The translations under genes and the position numbers were made by a program. The notes under the pieces were generated by a model. The model did no database searches. It was not told the origin of the DNA and saw nothing but the letters and a program-made list of their open reading frames with translations. 41,474 nt of DNA from an uncultured Alphaproteobacteria bacterium (GTDB lineage: Bacteria > Pseudomonadota > Alphaproteobacteria > Rhizobiales > Aestuariivirgaceae), in contig CALMZX010000131.1 in NCBI GenBank assembly GCA_937870685.1, forward strand, positions 1-41,474, written 5' to 3'. Shown in pieces: positions 24,622 through 33,840 of this stretch. Within the stretch, counting starts at the first letter, position 1. Each line of letters opens with the position of its first letter.

Positions 24622-25968
24622 ATGACCCTGCGCAACACCCGCAACCTCGCCAAGTCCAACGCCCATTTCAAGAAGGCACTCACCCGCCTGCCTCTGGGTG
24701 TTGCTTCCACCTTCCGCTACTGGGGCGAGGACCGGACGATCTATGTGAAGCGCGGCAAGGGTGGCCGCACCTGGGACATGGATGACAACTGCTACGTCGA
24801 TTACCGCCTCGGTTATGGCCCGGCGATCCTCGGCTATGCCGACGACCGCGTTGATGAAGCGGCCCGCAAAGGCATGGAGGTGGGCGGCGTCTTCGCGCTC
24901 TCCACCGAGCGCGAATACATCGTCGCTGAGCGCATGGCCAAGATGGTGCCATCCGTCGAACTGGTGCGCTACTCGAACAGCGGCACCGAGGCGGTGATGG
25001 CAGCACTCCGCCTTGCCCGCGCCTACACGGGCCGCGACAGCTACATCCTCATCGAGGGCGCCTATCACGGCCTCTTTGATGCGGCCATGTGGATGGCCAA
25101 CATGGATGAATGGGACCCGAAGAGCGGCATCGAGCCGGTGAAGGTGCCCTACTCCCGCGGCATTCCGCAGGCGACGCGCGAACTCGTCCACCTCACCCCC
25201 ATGAACAATGCCCAGCGGCTGGAGGACGTGTTCAGGAAGCACGGTGACAGCATCGCCGCCATGCTGATCGAACCGATGATGGGCAACTGCTGCGCCATCT
25301 CGGCCACCACCGAATATGTGCAACTCGCCCGCCGCCTCTGCGACCAGTATGGCGTGCTGCTGATCATCGACGAGGTGAAGACCGGCTTCCGCGTGGCCAA
25401 GGGCGGCATCCAGTCGCTGCACAACGTCAAGCCCGACATCTGCACCTTCGCCAAAGCCATGGCCAACGGCTACCCGATCGCGGCCATCGGCGGGCGCGAG
25501 GATGTGATGCGCACCTTCCGCCCCGGCGGTGCCGCCCATGGCGGAACCTACACCGCGCACTCCGTCTCCATGGCCGCCGCCGAACGCTGCCTGCAGATCC
25601 TCGACGAAACGCCGGCCCTCGCCTCGCTTGCCGCCGCTGGCGAAAAACTGAAAGCGGGGATGAAGCAGGTGCTCGACCGGCGCGGCATCGTGCATTCCTT
25701 CTCCGGCCATTCCTCCATGTTCGGCCTGTTCTTCGCGCCGCAGCCGCCGGACAACTATCGCGCATGGAAGAAATCCGACTACAGCTTCTACGACAAGCTT
25801 GCGCGCCACATGCAGGACAACAACATCATCGTGGAACCGGATTCCCGCGAGCCGCTGTTCATGTGCGAGGCCCACGACCAGTCGTGCATCGATGACACGC
25901 TGCGGGCCTTCGAAACCTCGGTTGACCTGACACTGGAGCAGGTGGAAGCGGAGAAGCGCGCCTCATGA
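24622..25968 (+). CDS. Class III (glutamate-1-semialdehyde mutase-like) aminotransferase
   Basis: This 448-residue PLP enzyme opens the catabolic operon. The N-terminus has the GSA-mutase-like TRLPLGVASTFRYWGEDRTI. The PLP phosphate region is SNSGTEAVMAALRLARAYTG (118-137), the pyridine Asp lies in IIDEVKTGFR (D250), and K278 in TFAKAMANGYP forms the Schiff base. It is not HemL itself: the context is catabolic. Family members move terminal or alpha amino groups to pyruvate or 2-oxoglutarate, or shift amino groups internally. Here it probably deaminates a demethylated intermediate. The start at 24622 was chosen from the family N-terminus; an open frame back to 24484 crosses the control region. 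It overlaps the next gene by 4 nt (ATGA). Confidence 0.87.
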   Translation: MTLRNTRNLAKSNAHFKKALTRLPLGVASTFRYWGEDRTIYVKRGKGGRTWDMDDNCYVDYRLGYGPAILGYADDRVDEAARKGMEVGGVFALSTEREYIVAERMAKMVPSVELVRYSNSGTEAVMAALRLARAYTGRDSYILIEGAYHGLFDAAMWMANMDEWDPKSGIEPVKVPYSRGIPQATRELVHLTPMNNAQRLEDVFRKHGDSIAAMLIEPMMGNCCAISATTEYVQLARRLCDQYGVLLIIDEVKTGFRVAKGGIQSLHNVKPDICTFAKAMANGYPIAAIGGREDVMRTFRPGGAAHGGTYTAHSVSMAAAERCLQILDETPALASLAAAGEKLKAGMKQVLDRRGIVHSFSGHSSMFGLFFAPQPPDNYRAWKKSDYSFYDKLARHMQDNNIIVEPDSREPLFMCEAHDQSCIDDTLRAFETSVDLTLEQVEAEKRAS

Positions 25969-27581
25969 GCCGCTACGACGCCATCGTCGCGGGCGGAGGC
26001 CACAACGGCCTCGTCACCGCCTGCTACCTCGCCAGGGCGGGGCTGAAGACGCTGGTCGTCGAGAAGAATGACTGGGTGGGCGGAGCGGCCGTGTCGCGCT
26101 CGCTCCATCCCGGTTTCACCTATTCCAACTGTTCCTATGTCTCGTCGCTGCTGCGCCCCGAAATCATGCGCGAGCTGGAACTGCCGAAGCATGGCCTGCA
26201 GATCCTGCCCTATGAAGGTGGCGCAGTGTTCATGAAGGGCGGCGGCTATCTCGCCATGTACCGCGACCATGAGGCGAACCGCCGGGAGTTTGCCCGCTTT
26301 TCGCCGCGTGACGCCGAAAGCTACGACCGATACTCGCGCGACGTGCTGCGCCACTGCCGTTTCATCCGGCCGCTGCTGCTGCGCACGCCGCCTGATCCCA
26401 CGTCCTTCCGCCCGCGTGACCTTTCGGAGCTAGCCTTCCTCGGGCGCAAGCTCTTCGCCATGCCGGAGAAGGACATCTACGCCATGATCCGCTTCTGGAC
26501 CATGAGCATCTCGGACTTCCTCGACGAATACTTCGAAACGCCCGTCATCAAGGCCTACCTCGCGGTCTCTGCAATCATCGGCACGGCGCTCGGCCCCATG
26601 TCGCCAGGCTCGGCCTATGTGCTGTTGCATCACTACATGGGTGACGTTGACGGCAACATCGGTGCCTGGGGCTTTGCGCGCGGCGGCATGGGCTCGATCA
26701 CCCAGGCGCTGATGGCCTCCTTCAAGGCAGCGGGCGGCGAGGTACGCACCGGCTCGGGCATCGAGAAAATCCTCGTGCGCAATGGCCGCACCACTGGCGT
26801 GGCACTTGCCAATGGCGATGAATTCACCGCGCCCCTCGTCATCTCCAACATGGATGTGAAGCGCACCTTCCTGAAACATGTGGAGGAACGCGACCTGCCG
26901 CCCGCATTCGTGAAGAGCGTCAAACGCTTCAAGATCAGGGGCTCATCCGGCAAGGTCAACATCGCGCTGGATGCGTTGCCGCGCTTTCCCGCGCTGCCGG
27001 ATGATTCGCCCTGCATCCGCGGTGACATGCATTTCACCGATTCCATCGAGCGCCTTGAACTGGCCTATGACGACTGGAAGGCGGGGCACTTCTCGCGCGA
27101 TCCCTTCCTCGACATGATGATCCCCACGACAACCGATCCCACCATGACGCCGCCGGGCAAGCACTTCATGAGCTGCTTCGTGCAGTATGCCCCGCCCAAG
27201 ATCGAAGGCCGCGACTGGACCGACGCCGACCGCGATGCCTTCGGCCAGACGGTGCTCAACCAGATCGAAGAATATTCGCCGGGTTTCAAAAAGCTGGTGC
27301 TGCATGCCGAAGTGCGCACGCCGCGCGAGCTGGAAGCGGAAGTGGGCCTCACCGAAGGCAACATCTTCCAGGGTGAACTGACATTCGACCAGTTGCTCTT
27401 CAACCGCCCGGTGCCGGGCTACGCGCAGTACCGCTCACCCATCGAAGGCCTGTGGATGTGTGGGTCTTCCACTCACCCCGGCGGTGGCGTGATGGGAGCA
27501 CCCGGCCGCAATGCCGCTGCCGAAATCCTCCGTTCCCTGAAGAAACCTGCTGCCATGGGAGAGGCCTATGCCGTCCTGTGA
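25965..27581 (+). CDS. FAD-dependent oxidoreductase, PYROXD2/CrtI-like (first copy)
   Basis: This 538-residue flavoprotein has the FAD-binding motif VAGGGHNGLVTACYLARAG (8-26) with EK at the end of the second strand, then VGGAAVSRSLHPGF. The C-terminal FAD-binding segment is GLWMCGSSTHPGGGVMGAPG. These match the PYROXD2/phytoene-desaturase-like amine-oxidase superfamily. Such enzymes oxidise C-N or C-C bonds with FAD; none in this bacterial branch has a substrate I can name. It contains no signal peptide and is cytoplasmic. It overlaps the aminotransferase by 4 nt and the second copy by 14 nt, suggesting translational coupling and perhaps a heteromeric complex with the latter. Confidence 0.87.
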   Translation: MSRYDAIVAGGGHNGLVTACYLARAGLKTLVVEKNDWVGGAAVSRSLHPGFTYSNCSYVSSLLRPEIMRELELPKHGLQILPYEGGAVFMKGGGYLAMYRDHEANRREFARFSPRDAESYDRYSRDVLRHCRFIRPLLLRTPPDPTSFRPRDLSELAFLGRKLFAMPEKDIYAMIRFWTMSISDFLDEYFETPVIKAYLAVSAIIGTALGPMSPGSAYVLLHHYMGDVDGNIGAWGFARGGMGSITQALMASFKAAGGEVRTGSGIEKILVRNGRTTGVALANGDEFTAPLVISNMDVKRTFLKHVEERDLPPAFVKSVKRFKIRGSSGKVNIALDALPRFPALPDDSPCIRGDMHFTDSIERLELAYDDWKAGHFSRDPFLDMMIPTTTDPTMTPPGKHFMSCFVQYAPPKIEGRDWTDADRDAFGQTVLNQIEEYSPGFKKLVLHAEVRTPRELEAEVGLTEGNIFQGELTFDQLLFNRPVPGYAQYRSPIEGLWMCGSSTHPGGGVMGAPGRNAAAEILRSLKKPAAMGEAYAVL

Positions 27582-29091
27582 TGCAATCGTCATTGGTGGC
27601 GGCATCAACGGCCTTGCGGCTGCGGGCCGTCTCGCGCTTTCCGGCGCCAAGGTCACGCTGCTGGAAACTGCACCGGAACTGGGCGGCATGGCGACGCTCG
27701 CCCATCTGTGCATGGGACTTGACCCGCGTCTGGAGAAATCCCTTGCTCTTGCCGATCACGGACTGGTTTGGGCCGAACGCAATGTCAGCAGCACGGCACT
27801 TTCGCCGGATGGCAATCATATCGTTCTGAAGGGGGCCTTCGCCGAAACTGTCGAAGGGTCGCTTTCAGCGGAAGACCGCCGCGCATGGACATCCTTGCGC
27901 GACACGCTGTTGCGCAATGCCGCTCTGCTCGCCCCCTTCAAGGCGATGCCACCGCCACGCCTCGCCCGCGACCATGGCACGCCGCTGTTGGATTTGCTGC
28001 GCAACGGCCTCGCGCTACGCCGCATGGGCCGCGACAACCTGCGAGAATTCCTGCGCCTCATGCTGATCAACGTGGCGGATGTTCTGGATGATGAACTCGC
28101 AGATGACAGGCTGAAGGGCCTGATCGCCTTCGATACGGTGCTCGGCCACCATGCAGGACCGCGTTCGCCCAACTCACTGCTCGGACTCTATCACCGCATC
28201 TCGTCCGAAGTGAACGGCCAACAAGGCGCGATTGCCTTGCCCCGCGGCGGCGTGGCTGCCGTCATTGCGGCGCTCGCAGGCGCCGTCCGCGCCAGAGGCG
28301 TCACCATCCAGACAGGCGCACGGGTCAAGGCCATCACGGCAGAGGATGACCGTGTGCAGTCCGTCACGCTGGAATCGGGTGAAATCTTCACCACATCCCT
28401 TGTTGTCTCGGCCCTGCACCCAGCCACAACACTCTTGTCACTGGTGGGAGCGCCCGTGCTGGACACTGGCGTGGTGCGCAACGTCAGAAACATCAAGAGC
28501 CGTGGCAGCACGGCGAAACTCACGCTCACGCTGCAAGGCAAGCCGGACTTCCACGGCGCCGACCTGCGCTCGCGCCTCGTCATCGCCCCTTCGGTGCGCG
28601 CCGTCGAAGAGGCTTTCAACGCTGTGAAATATGGTGCCTTCTCCGAAGCCCCGGTGATGGAACTCCTGCTGCCCCAAGCCTTCTCGACGGAACCGGACCT
28701 CGGCCGCCACACCTTGTCGGCACTGGTGCAGTTCGCACCCCATGATCTCCGCATGGGCTGGGTCAAGGGCAAGCCAGCCTTCCTCAAGGCCATAATGAAG
28801 CAACTGGAACACTTTGCACCCGGCATCGGAAAGCAGGTGATTGCCGCCGACCTTCTGACGCCCCACGACATCGCACAGCACTTTGGTGCACCCGGCGGGC
28901 AATGGCATCACGCGGAGCTTTCTGTCGAGCAGATGCTGTTCCTGCGTCCGGGCGTTGGCCTTGCGCAATATGCCACTCCGGTGCGCGGCCTTTACCTCGC
29001 CAGTGCCGCCATGCACCCCGGTGGCGGCGTGAACGGCAGCGCCGGCTGGAACGCGGCAGGCCATGCCCTTGCCAAAGGCGGTGCTGCATGA
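27568..29091 (+). CDS. FAD-dependent oxidoreductase, PYROXD2/CrtI-like (second copy)
   Basis: This 507-residue paralogue of the preceding protein has the FAD motif VIGGGINGLAAAGRLALSG, followed by ETAPELGGMATLAHL, and a C-terminal GLYLASAAMHPGGGVNGSAG. It is about 30 residues shorter and clearly diverged, so it is an old duplication rather than a recent repeat. The pair keeps gene order and overlaps by 14 nt, with a GGGAGAGG Shine-Dalgarno 3 nt before the ATG. Two linked, diverged flavoproteins suggest either subunits of one oxidase or sequential steps. The substrate is unknown. Its end overlaps the next gene by 4 nt. Confidence 0.86.
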   Translation: MPSCDAIVIGGGINGLAAAGRLALSGAKVTLLETAPELGGMATLAHLCMGLDPRLEKSLALADHGLVWAERNVSSTALSPDGNHIVLKGAFAETVEGSLSAEDRRAWTSLRDTLLRNAALLAPFKAMPPPRLARDHGTPLLDLLRNGLALRRMGRDNLREFLRLMLINVADVLDDELADDRLKGLIAFDTVLGHHAGPRSPNSLLGLYHRISSEVNGQQGAIALPRGGVAAVIAALAGAVRARGVTIQTGARVKAITAEDDRVQSVTLESGEIFTTSLVVSALHPATTLLSLVGAPVLDTGVVRNVRNIKSRGSTAKLTLTLQGKPDFHGADLRSRLVIAPSVRAVEEAFNAVKYGAFSEAPVMELLLPQAFSTEPDLGRHTLSALVQFAPHDLRMGWVKGKPAFLKAIMKQLEHFAPGIGKQVIAADLLTPHDIAQHFGAPGGQWHHAELSVEQMLFLRPGVGLAQYATPVRGLYLASAAMHPGGGVNGSAGWNAAGHALAKGGAA

Positions 29092-30290
29092 AGAACGCCC
29101 AACTCCACTTCCGCCAGCCACTGCAGACAACGCCTTTCCACGCCCACACCTCCGCCGCCAACAAGCTCAACGCCTGGGCGCCCTGGGCCGGATACACAAC
29201 AGCTTTGAACTTCGGCGACGAGACCATGGAATACACGGCGCTGCGCAACCAGGCCGGACTCTACGACCTGTCGCCCATGGTGAAGTACGAGATCAGCGGA
29301 CCTGATGCGGTGCGCTATCTCAGCCGTCTGACCTTGCGTGATGTGGCAAAGCTCGCGCCCGGCCATGTACACTACACCGCGTGGTGCGACGACGAGGGCA
29401 AGCTCATCGACGACGGCACGCTTTTTCATCTGCCGGATGGCCGCTTCCGCCTGTGCTGCCAGGAACGTCATCTGCCGTGGCTGATGGACAGCGCCATCGG
29501 TTTTGATGTCCGTGTGCGCGATGAAAGCGAAGCCGTCGCCGCGCTCTCGCTGCAAGGTCCGTGCGCCTATGCCGTGCTGGCGCGGGCCGGCTTTGCCGAT
29601 GCCAAATCCCTGAAACCGTTCCAGCTGGCGGAATATCGCCTTGGCAAGTCCGGCAAGGTCATGATCTCCCGCACTGGTTTCACCGCCGATCTGGGTTACG
29701 AACTCTGGACTTCACCCGACAAGGCGCTGGAATTGTGGGACGTGCTGATGGAGAAGGGCGCGCTGCATGGCCTGCGCCCCATCGGAACCACGGCCCTCAA
29801 CATGGCCCGCATCGAGGCGGGTTTCATGATCGCCAACATGGATTTCGTCAGCGCCACAACGGCCCTGCGCCCCGACCGCACACGCTCGCCCTTCGACATG
29901 GCCCTCGACTGGATGATCGATTTCAACAAGGGCCCCTTCAATGGCCGTGCCGCCCTGAAGCGCGAGAGGGAGGCCGCCAGCACGCAATGGGCCTTCGTCG
30001 GCCTCGACATCGACGGCAACGTGGAAGCCGAGCATGCGCTCGTTTACGACAACAAGAAGCATGAAGTGGGCCACATCACAGCCGCCTTGTGGTCGCCCAC
30101 CACAAAGCGCAACATCGCGCTTGCCATGCTGCGCAGGCCTTACCACGCGGAAAAATCCGGCAATCTCTGGGTGGAGATCTACGCGCTGCGTGAGCTTGAA
30201 TATCACAAGCTCATGGTGAAGGCGGCGGTGGTGCCGCGCCAGTTCTTCAATCCCGCGCGCCGCCGTGCGACGCCGCCAGGCATGATGTGA
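29088..30290 (+). CDS. GcvT-like aminomethyltransferase (folate-dependent)
   Basis: This 400-residue GcvT-fold protein is likely to take a methyl or methylene group from an amine onto tetrahydrofolate. The GcvT pattern is visible: ALRNQAGLYDLSPMVKYEISGPDAVRYLSRL (about 50-80), then WCDDEGKLIDDGTLFHLPD, where the DD corresponds to the folate/catalytic Asp region. SLQGPCAYAVLARAGF, RTGFTADLGYELW and GTTALNMARIEAGFM follow. Relatives include the glycine cleavage T-protein, sarcosine/dimethylglycine dehydrogenase C-terminal domains and the DMSP demethylase DmdA; no flavin domain is fused here. It begins 4 nt inside the previous gene (ATGA). The start at 29088 gives a normal T-protein N-terminus. 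Confidence 0.87.
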   Translation: MKNAQLHFRQPLQTTPFHAHTSAANKLNAWAPWAGYTTALNFGDETMEYTALRNQAGLYDLSPMVKYEISGPDAVRYLSRLTLRDVAKLAPGHVHYTAWCDDEGKLIDDGTLFHLPDGRFRLCCQERHLPWLMDSAIGFDVRVRDESEAVAALSLQGPCAYAVLARAGFADAKSLKPFQLAEYRLGKSGKVMISRTGFTADLGYELWTSPDKALELWDVLMEKGALHGLRPIGTTALNMARIEAGFMIANMDFVSATTALRPDRTRSPFDMALDWMIDFNKGPFNGRAALKREREAASTQWAFVGLDIDGNVEAEHALVYDNKKHEVGHITAALWSPTTKRNIALAMLRRPYHAEKSGNLWVEIYALRELEYHKLMVKAAVVPRQFFNPARRRATPPGMM

Positions 30291-30304
30291 CAGGGAGGCT
30301 ACGG

Positions 30305-31477
30305 ATGAATCACCGCTCGTCTTTCCATCCCGCTTCGCCGATTCTGGATTTCTGCCCGCCATCCCTTCCCGCCCGCTGGTACACGGACCCTCTACACCAT
30401 GCCCGCGAACTTGCCGCCATCCAGGCGCAAAGCTGGATTTACGTGGGCCGCGTGAATGACTTGCCCCCCCTCACCTTGCGCAAGCTGGAGATCGCGGGAC
30501 AGCAACTTTTTCTCGTCAAGGACGACACCGGCAGCATCCGCTGCTTTCACAACAGCTGCCGCCACCGTGGCTCCGAACTGTGCCAACAGCATGAGCAGCG
30601 ACTGAAGGCAAAACTCATCACCTGCCCCTATCACGAATGGAGCTACGATCTCTCGGGCCGCCTCGTGCGCGTGCCGCATGTGCCGGAGACGCCGGGTTTC
30701 GACAGGCAGGCGAACGGGCTGTTCAGCGCGCATGTGACACTGTGGAACGGCTTCATCTTCGTATGCCTCGCCGCTGATCCGCCTGACTTCGCCACAGCAC
30801 CCGATCTCGGTGTGAACGCCCTCGACAACTGGCCGATGGCCGATCTCGTCACCGGGCACCGCATGACCAGCCTGCTCCAGTGCAACTGGAAGGTCTTCTG
30901 GGAAAACTACAATGAATGCCTGCACTGCCCCGGCATTCATCCCGGCCTGTGCGAGATGGTGCCGGTCTATGGCAAGGGCGTGATGAGTTCCGCAGAGATG
31001 CCGGGCTGGTCGCCGGAAGATGCCGTGGCCTCGCCGCTCAGGGATGGCGCCCGCACATGGACCGTGAACGGCAAGGCCTGCGGCGCAGAGTTCCCCAACC
31101 TCACCGAGGCGCAGCGTACGGCGGCCTATACGTTCGTGACGCTGATGCCCACCATGTACATCGTGGCGCATGTGGACTACGTGCGCGCCGTCACCATCCG
31201 CCCCGTCTCGCCCGGGGAGACGGAACTCACGGCGGAATGGCTGTTCGCGCCCGAGACACTGGCACAGCCGGACTTCGATCTTGCCAATGTGGTGGACTTT
31301 GCCGCCACCGTGATCCGCGAGGACGGTGCCGCGAGCGAGATGAACCAGCGGGGCCTGCGCAATGCGCGCTTCGAACACGGCACGCTGATGCCGCAGGAGT
31401 TCGACGTCTTCAATTTCCAGCAATGGGTCCGGCGCAAGCTGGGTGAACCCCTGGTGACGAAGGGAGTGAAGCCATGA
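30305..31477 (+). CDS. Rieske non-haem iron oxygenase, glycine-betaine-monooxygenase-like (first)
   Basis: This 390-residue oxygenase alpha subunit has a Rieske [2Fe-2S] site with Cys85-x-His87 and Cys107-x2-His110 (CRHRG, CPYH). Its mononuclear iron site is ENYNECLHCPGIHP with His207 and His212. The bridging residue before the first His is Glu204, not the usual Asp. This Glu, and the ENYNECLHCP pattern, are typical of oxygenases acting on quaternary amines (GbcA, CntA, stachydrine demethylase). Those remove an N-methyl as formaldehyde or cleave C-N bonds. EDGAASEMNQRGL near the C-terminus supplies the third ligand Asp. A GGGAGG Shine-Dalgarno is present. No reductase gene is adjacent. Confidence 0.88.
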   Translation: MNHRSSFHPASPILDFCPPSLPARWYTDPLHHARELAAIQAQSWIYVGRVNDLPPLTLRKLEIAGQQLFLVKDDTGSIRCFHNSCRHRGSELCQQHEQRLKAKLITCPYHEWSYDLSGRLVRVPHVPETPGFDRQANGLFSAHVTLWNGFIFVCLAADPPDFATAPDLGVNALDNWPMADLVTGHRMTSLLQCNWKVFWENYNECLHCPGIHPGLCEMVPVYGKGVMSSAEMPGWSPEDAVASPLRDGARTWTVNGKACGAEFPNLTEAQRTAAYTFVTLMPTMYIVAHVDYVRAVTIRPVSPGETELTAEWLFAPETLAQPDFDLANVVDFAATVIREDGAASEMNQRGLRNARFEHGTLMPQEFDVFNFQQWVRRKLGEPLVTKGVKP

Positions 31478-32664
31478 ACATCCACGTCAACGACTGGGAC
31501 CGCCGCGGCCTTCCTGCCTGGACCTATCACTCGCAGGCGCTGCTCGATCTGGAAATCAAGGAGATCCTGCTGCGCCAATGGCAGATCGTGGGTCATGTCA
31601 GTGATGTGCCGAAGGCGGGCGACTATCTTTCCTTCGACCTCGGGCCGGAGCGCGCCTTTGTGCTGCGCCAGCAGGACGGCAGCTTCCGCGCCTTCCACAA
31701 TCTCTGCCGACATCGCGGCTCACGCATCGTCACCGGCGATCAGGGCCACTGCAAGAATGCTCTTGTCTGCCCCTTCCATGGCTGGGTCTACAATTTTGAT
31801 GGCACGCTGCGCGGTGCTGCCCGGCCCGACAGTTTTGCCGATCTCGACCGGCACAAGTTCGGCCTGAAACCGGTGGAACTTGAGGTGTGGATGGGGTTCA
31901 TCTTCATCCGCTTCAGGGAAGGTCCGCAAGGCTCCGTCTCGGAACAGCTTGCGCCTTACGCCGCCGAGATTGGCGCGCACCTGCCGGAGACATTGGTGCC
32001 CGCGGGCAAACCCTGGGTGGGCGAATTGCCAGTGAACTGGAAGTCGGTGCGTGACGTTGACAACGAAGGCTACCACGTGGCCATGGCGCATCCCGCCCTG
32101 CAGGACCTCTATGGCAACACCTATGAGGACATCGACTACGGCCCGCACATGCGGGTTTCCAAGGGCACCTACCGCGAAGGTGCAGGCCGCCTGTGGAGCG
32201 TGCGCCACTATGTAAAGCAGTCCACCGGGCATTCCAACTTGCCGCGAGAAAGGCGGAGGCTCTGGGCCTACTACGGGGTGTTTCCCAACGCCGTGTTCAT
32301 CACCACGCCCGAGGCCATCCAGTTTTACCAGGAACTGCCGGTGGACGTGAACCGCTCCATCGTGCGCGGCATGATCTATCGTTACCCCAAGGAAAGCAGG
32401 CAGCAGCGCCTCGCCCGCTACCTGTCCTACCGTATTGACCGCGCCACCTATGCCGAAGATACTCAACTCGCCATCTGGTCCAATGAATCCATGAAGTCTT
32501 CGGCTTTCGACAACTTCCATCTCTCGGATCACGAGCGCTTCCTGCGCGCCCATCACGACGACCTCCGCAAACTCCTGCCCGTGCTCACCCTCGACACGCC
32601 GCCCGCGCCCGAACGCATGGCGGAGGTGAACGCGGCACTCGGCGCAGGAAAGACCGGAACCTGA
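31474..32664 (+). CDS. Rieske non-haem iron oxygenase (second)
   Basis: This 396-residue paralogous oxygenase starts 4 nt inside the first one. Its Rieske site is Cys78-x-His80 and Cys99-x2-His102 (CRHRG, CPFHGW). The mononuclear site is DVDNEGYHVAMAHP with bridging Glu198 and ligands His201 and His206. The expected third ligand Asp near the C-terminus is not obvious: the corresponding helix reads WSNESMKSSAF, so Glu may take its place. Low similarity to the first copy suggests different substrates, for instance successive demethylations, or a mixed alpha-subunit trimer. The electron donor must come from elsewhere, as no ferredoxin reductase lies in the window. Confidence 0.87.
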   Translation: MNIHVNDWDRRGLPAWTYHSQALLDLEIKEILLRQWQIVGHVSDVPKAGDYLSFDLGPERAFVLRQQDGSFRAFHNLCRHRGSRIVTGDQGHCKNALVCPFHGWVYNFDGTLRGAARPDSFADLDRHKFGLKPVELEVWMGFIFIRFREGPQGSVSEQLAPYAAEIGAHLPETLVPAGKPWVGELPVNWKSVRDVDNEGYHVAMAHPALQDLYGNTYEDIDYGPHMRVSKGTYREGAGRLWSVRHYVKQSTGHSNLPRERRRLWAYYGVFPNAVFITTPEAIQFYQELPVDVNRSIVRGMIYRYPKESRQQRLARYLSYRIDRATYAEDTQLAIWSNESMKSSAFDNFHLSDHERFLRAHHDDLRKLLPVLTLDTPPAPERMAEVNAALGAGKTGT

Positions 32665-32708
32665 AAGACGGAACCAAAGCCGCAGCACAACAACGGAAAG
32701 GGAGAGAC

Positions 32709-33815
32709 ATGAAACTCAATCGCCGCAAGGCCCTGACACTGGCAGGCAGCAGTGCCCTCGTCGCCATGCCCTTCGTCCATCGCGCCCGCGCACAGGACAA
32801 GACCCTCAACGTCTACAACTGGGCCGACTACATCGGCGAGACGACCATCGAGGACTTTCAGAAGGCCACAGGCATCGCCGTCACCTACGACACCTACAGT
32901 TCCACCGATGAAATGCAGGCCAAGATGCTCGCGGGCAGCACTGGTTACGACGTGGTGGACATGGCGGGCATCAGCCTGCCGCGCTTCGTGACAGCGGGCA
33001 TCTACCAGAAGATCGACAAATCCAAGCTGCCCAACTGGAAAAACCTTGATCCCGCCATCCTCAAGATTCTCGAAGGCTTCGATCCCGGCAACCAATACGC
33101 CATGCCTTACATGTGGGGCTCGGTGGGCTTCACCTACAATGTCGACATGGTGAAGGAGCGCCTGCCGTCAGCCGATCTTGAATCCCTCGACACCGTGATG
33201 AAACACGAGAACGCCCAGAAGCTCGCGGACTGCGGCATCTCGTGGCTCGATGAACCCACCGACACCATCATGATCCTGCTCGACTACCTCGGCAAGCCGC
33301 GCGACACCTACGCCGCCGCCGATCTCGAAGCGGTGGTCGAGGCCTTCAAGGCGATCCGCCCGACGGTGCGCACCTTCGACAGCACCAACTACCTGAACGC
33401 CCTGCCCAACCAGGAACTCTGCGCCGTCAACAACTGGTCCGGCGACTACTCCACCGCAAAGGCCCGCGCCGAAGAGGCAGGCGTGAAGATCAATCTTGCC
33501 TATGCGGTGCCGAAGACGGGCGCACCCGCCTGGTTCGATCTCTTCTGCATTCCCGCCGATGCGAAAAATGTGGAAAACGCCCACACTTTCATCAACTACA
33601 TGATGGAGGCGGAGGTGATCGCCAAATGCACCAACTTCACCAACTACGCCAACGCCAACCTTGCCTCGAAGGCCTTCGTTGATCCCGCTGTCATTGCAAA
33701 TCCCGCCGTCTATCCCACCGACGACGTGATGAAACGGCTCTGGACTCCGAAACCGCTGACCGAGGAACAGGACCGCGCCCTCACCGAGACCTTCAACAAG
33801 ATGAAGTCCGGCTGA
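32709..33815 (+). CDS. ABC transporter substrate-binding protein, PotF/PotD-like
   Basis: This 368-residue periplasmic binding protein begins MKLNRRKALTLAGSSALVAM, a twin-arginine-like signal with cleavage after ARAQ (about 29). It resembles E. coli PotF over its length: VYNWADYIGETTI (NWSDY in PotF), LAGSTGYDVV, LPNWKNLDP, YAMPYMWGSVGFTYN, NNWSGDYSTAK and YANANLAS. Putrescine-contact residues Trp37, Asp39, Trp244, Asp247, Asp278 and Tyr314 of PotF appear kept, but Ser38 is Ala and the Ser85 and Glu185 places differ. The ligand is thus probably an elongated or methylated cationic amine rather than plain putrescine. Its Shine-Dalgarno is GGGAGAG. It starts the four-gene importer block. Confidence 0.9.
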   Translation: MKLNRRKALTLAGSSALVAMPFVHRARAQDKTLNVYNWADYIGETTIEDFQKATGIAVTYDTYSSTDEMQAKMLAGSTGYDVVDMAGISLPRFVTAGIYQKIDKSKLPNWKNLDPAILKILEGFDPGNQYAMPYMWGSVGFTYNVDMVKERLPSADLESLDTVMKHENAQKLADCGISWLDEPTDTIMILLDYLGKPRDTYAAADLEAVVEAFKAIRPTVRTFDSTNYLNALPNQELCAVNNWSGDYSTAKARAEEAGVKINLAYAVPKTGAPAWFDLFCIPADAKNVENAHTFINYMMEAEVIAKCTNFTNYANANLASKAFVDPAVIANPAVYPTDDVMKRLWTPKPLTEEQDRALTETFNKMKSG

Positions 33816-33840
33816 TGCGAAGTCAAAGCGGGGGCAGAGC

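Noticed and set aside
30305-32664. Naming the Rieske genes as glycine betaine demethylase gbcAB
   Set aside because: Both genes encode oxygenase alpha subunits; no GbcB-like reductase is present, and the surrounding genes do not match the betaine-dimethylglycine-sarcosine set.
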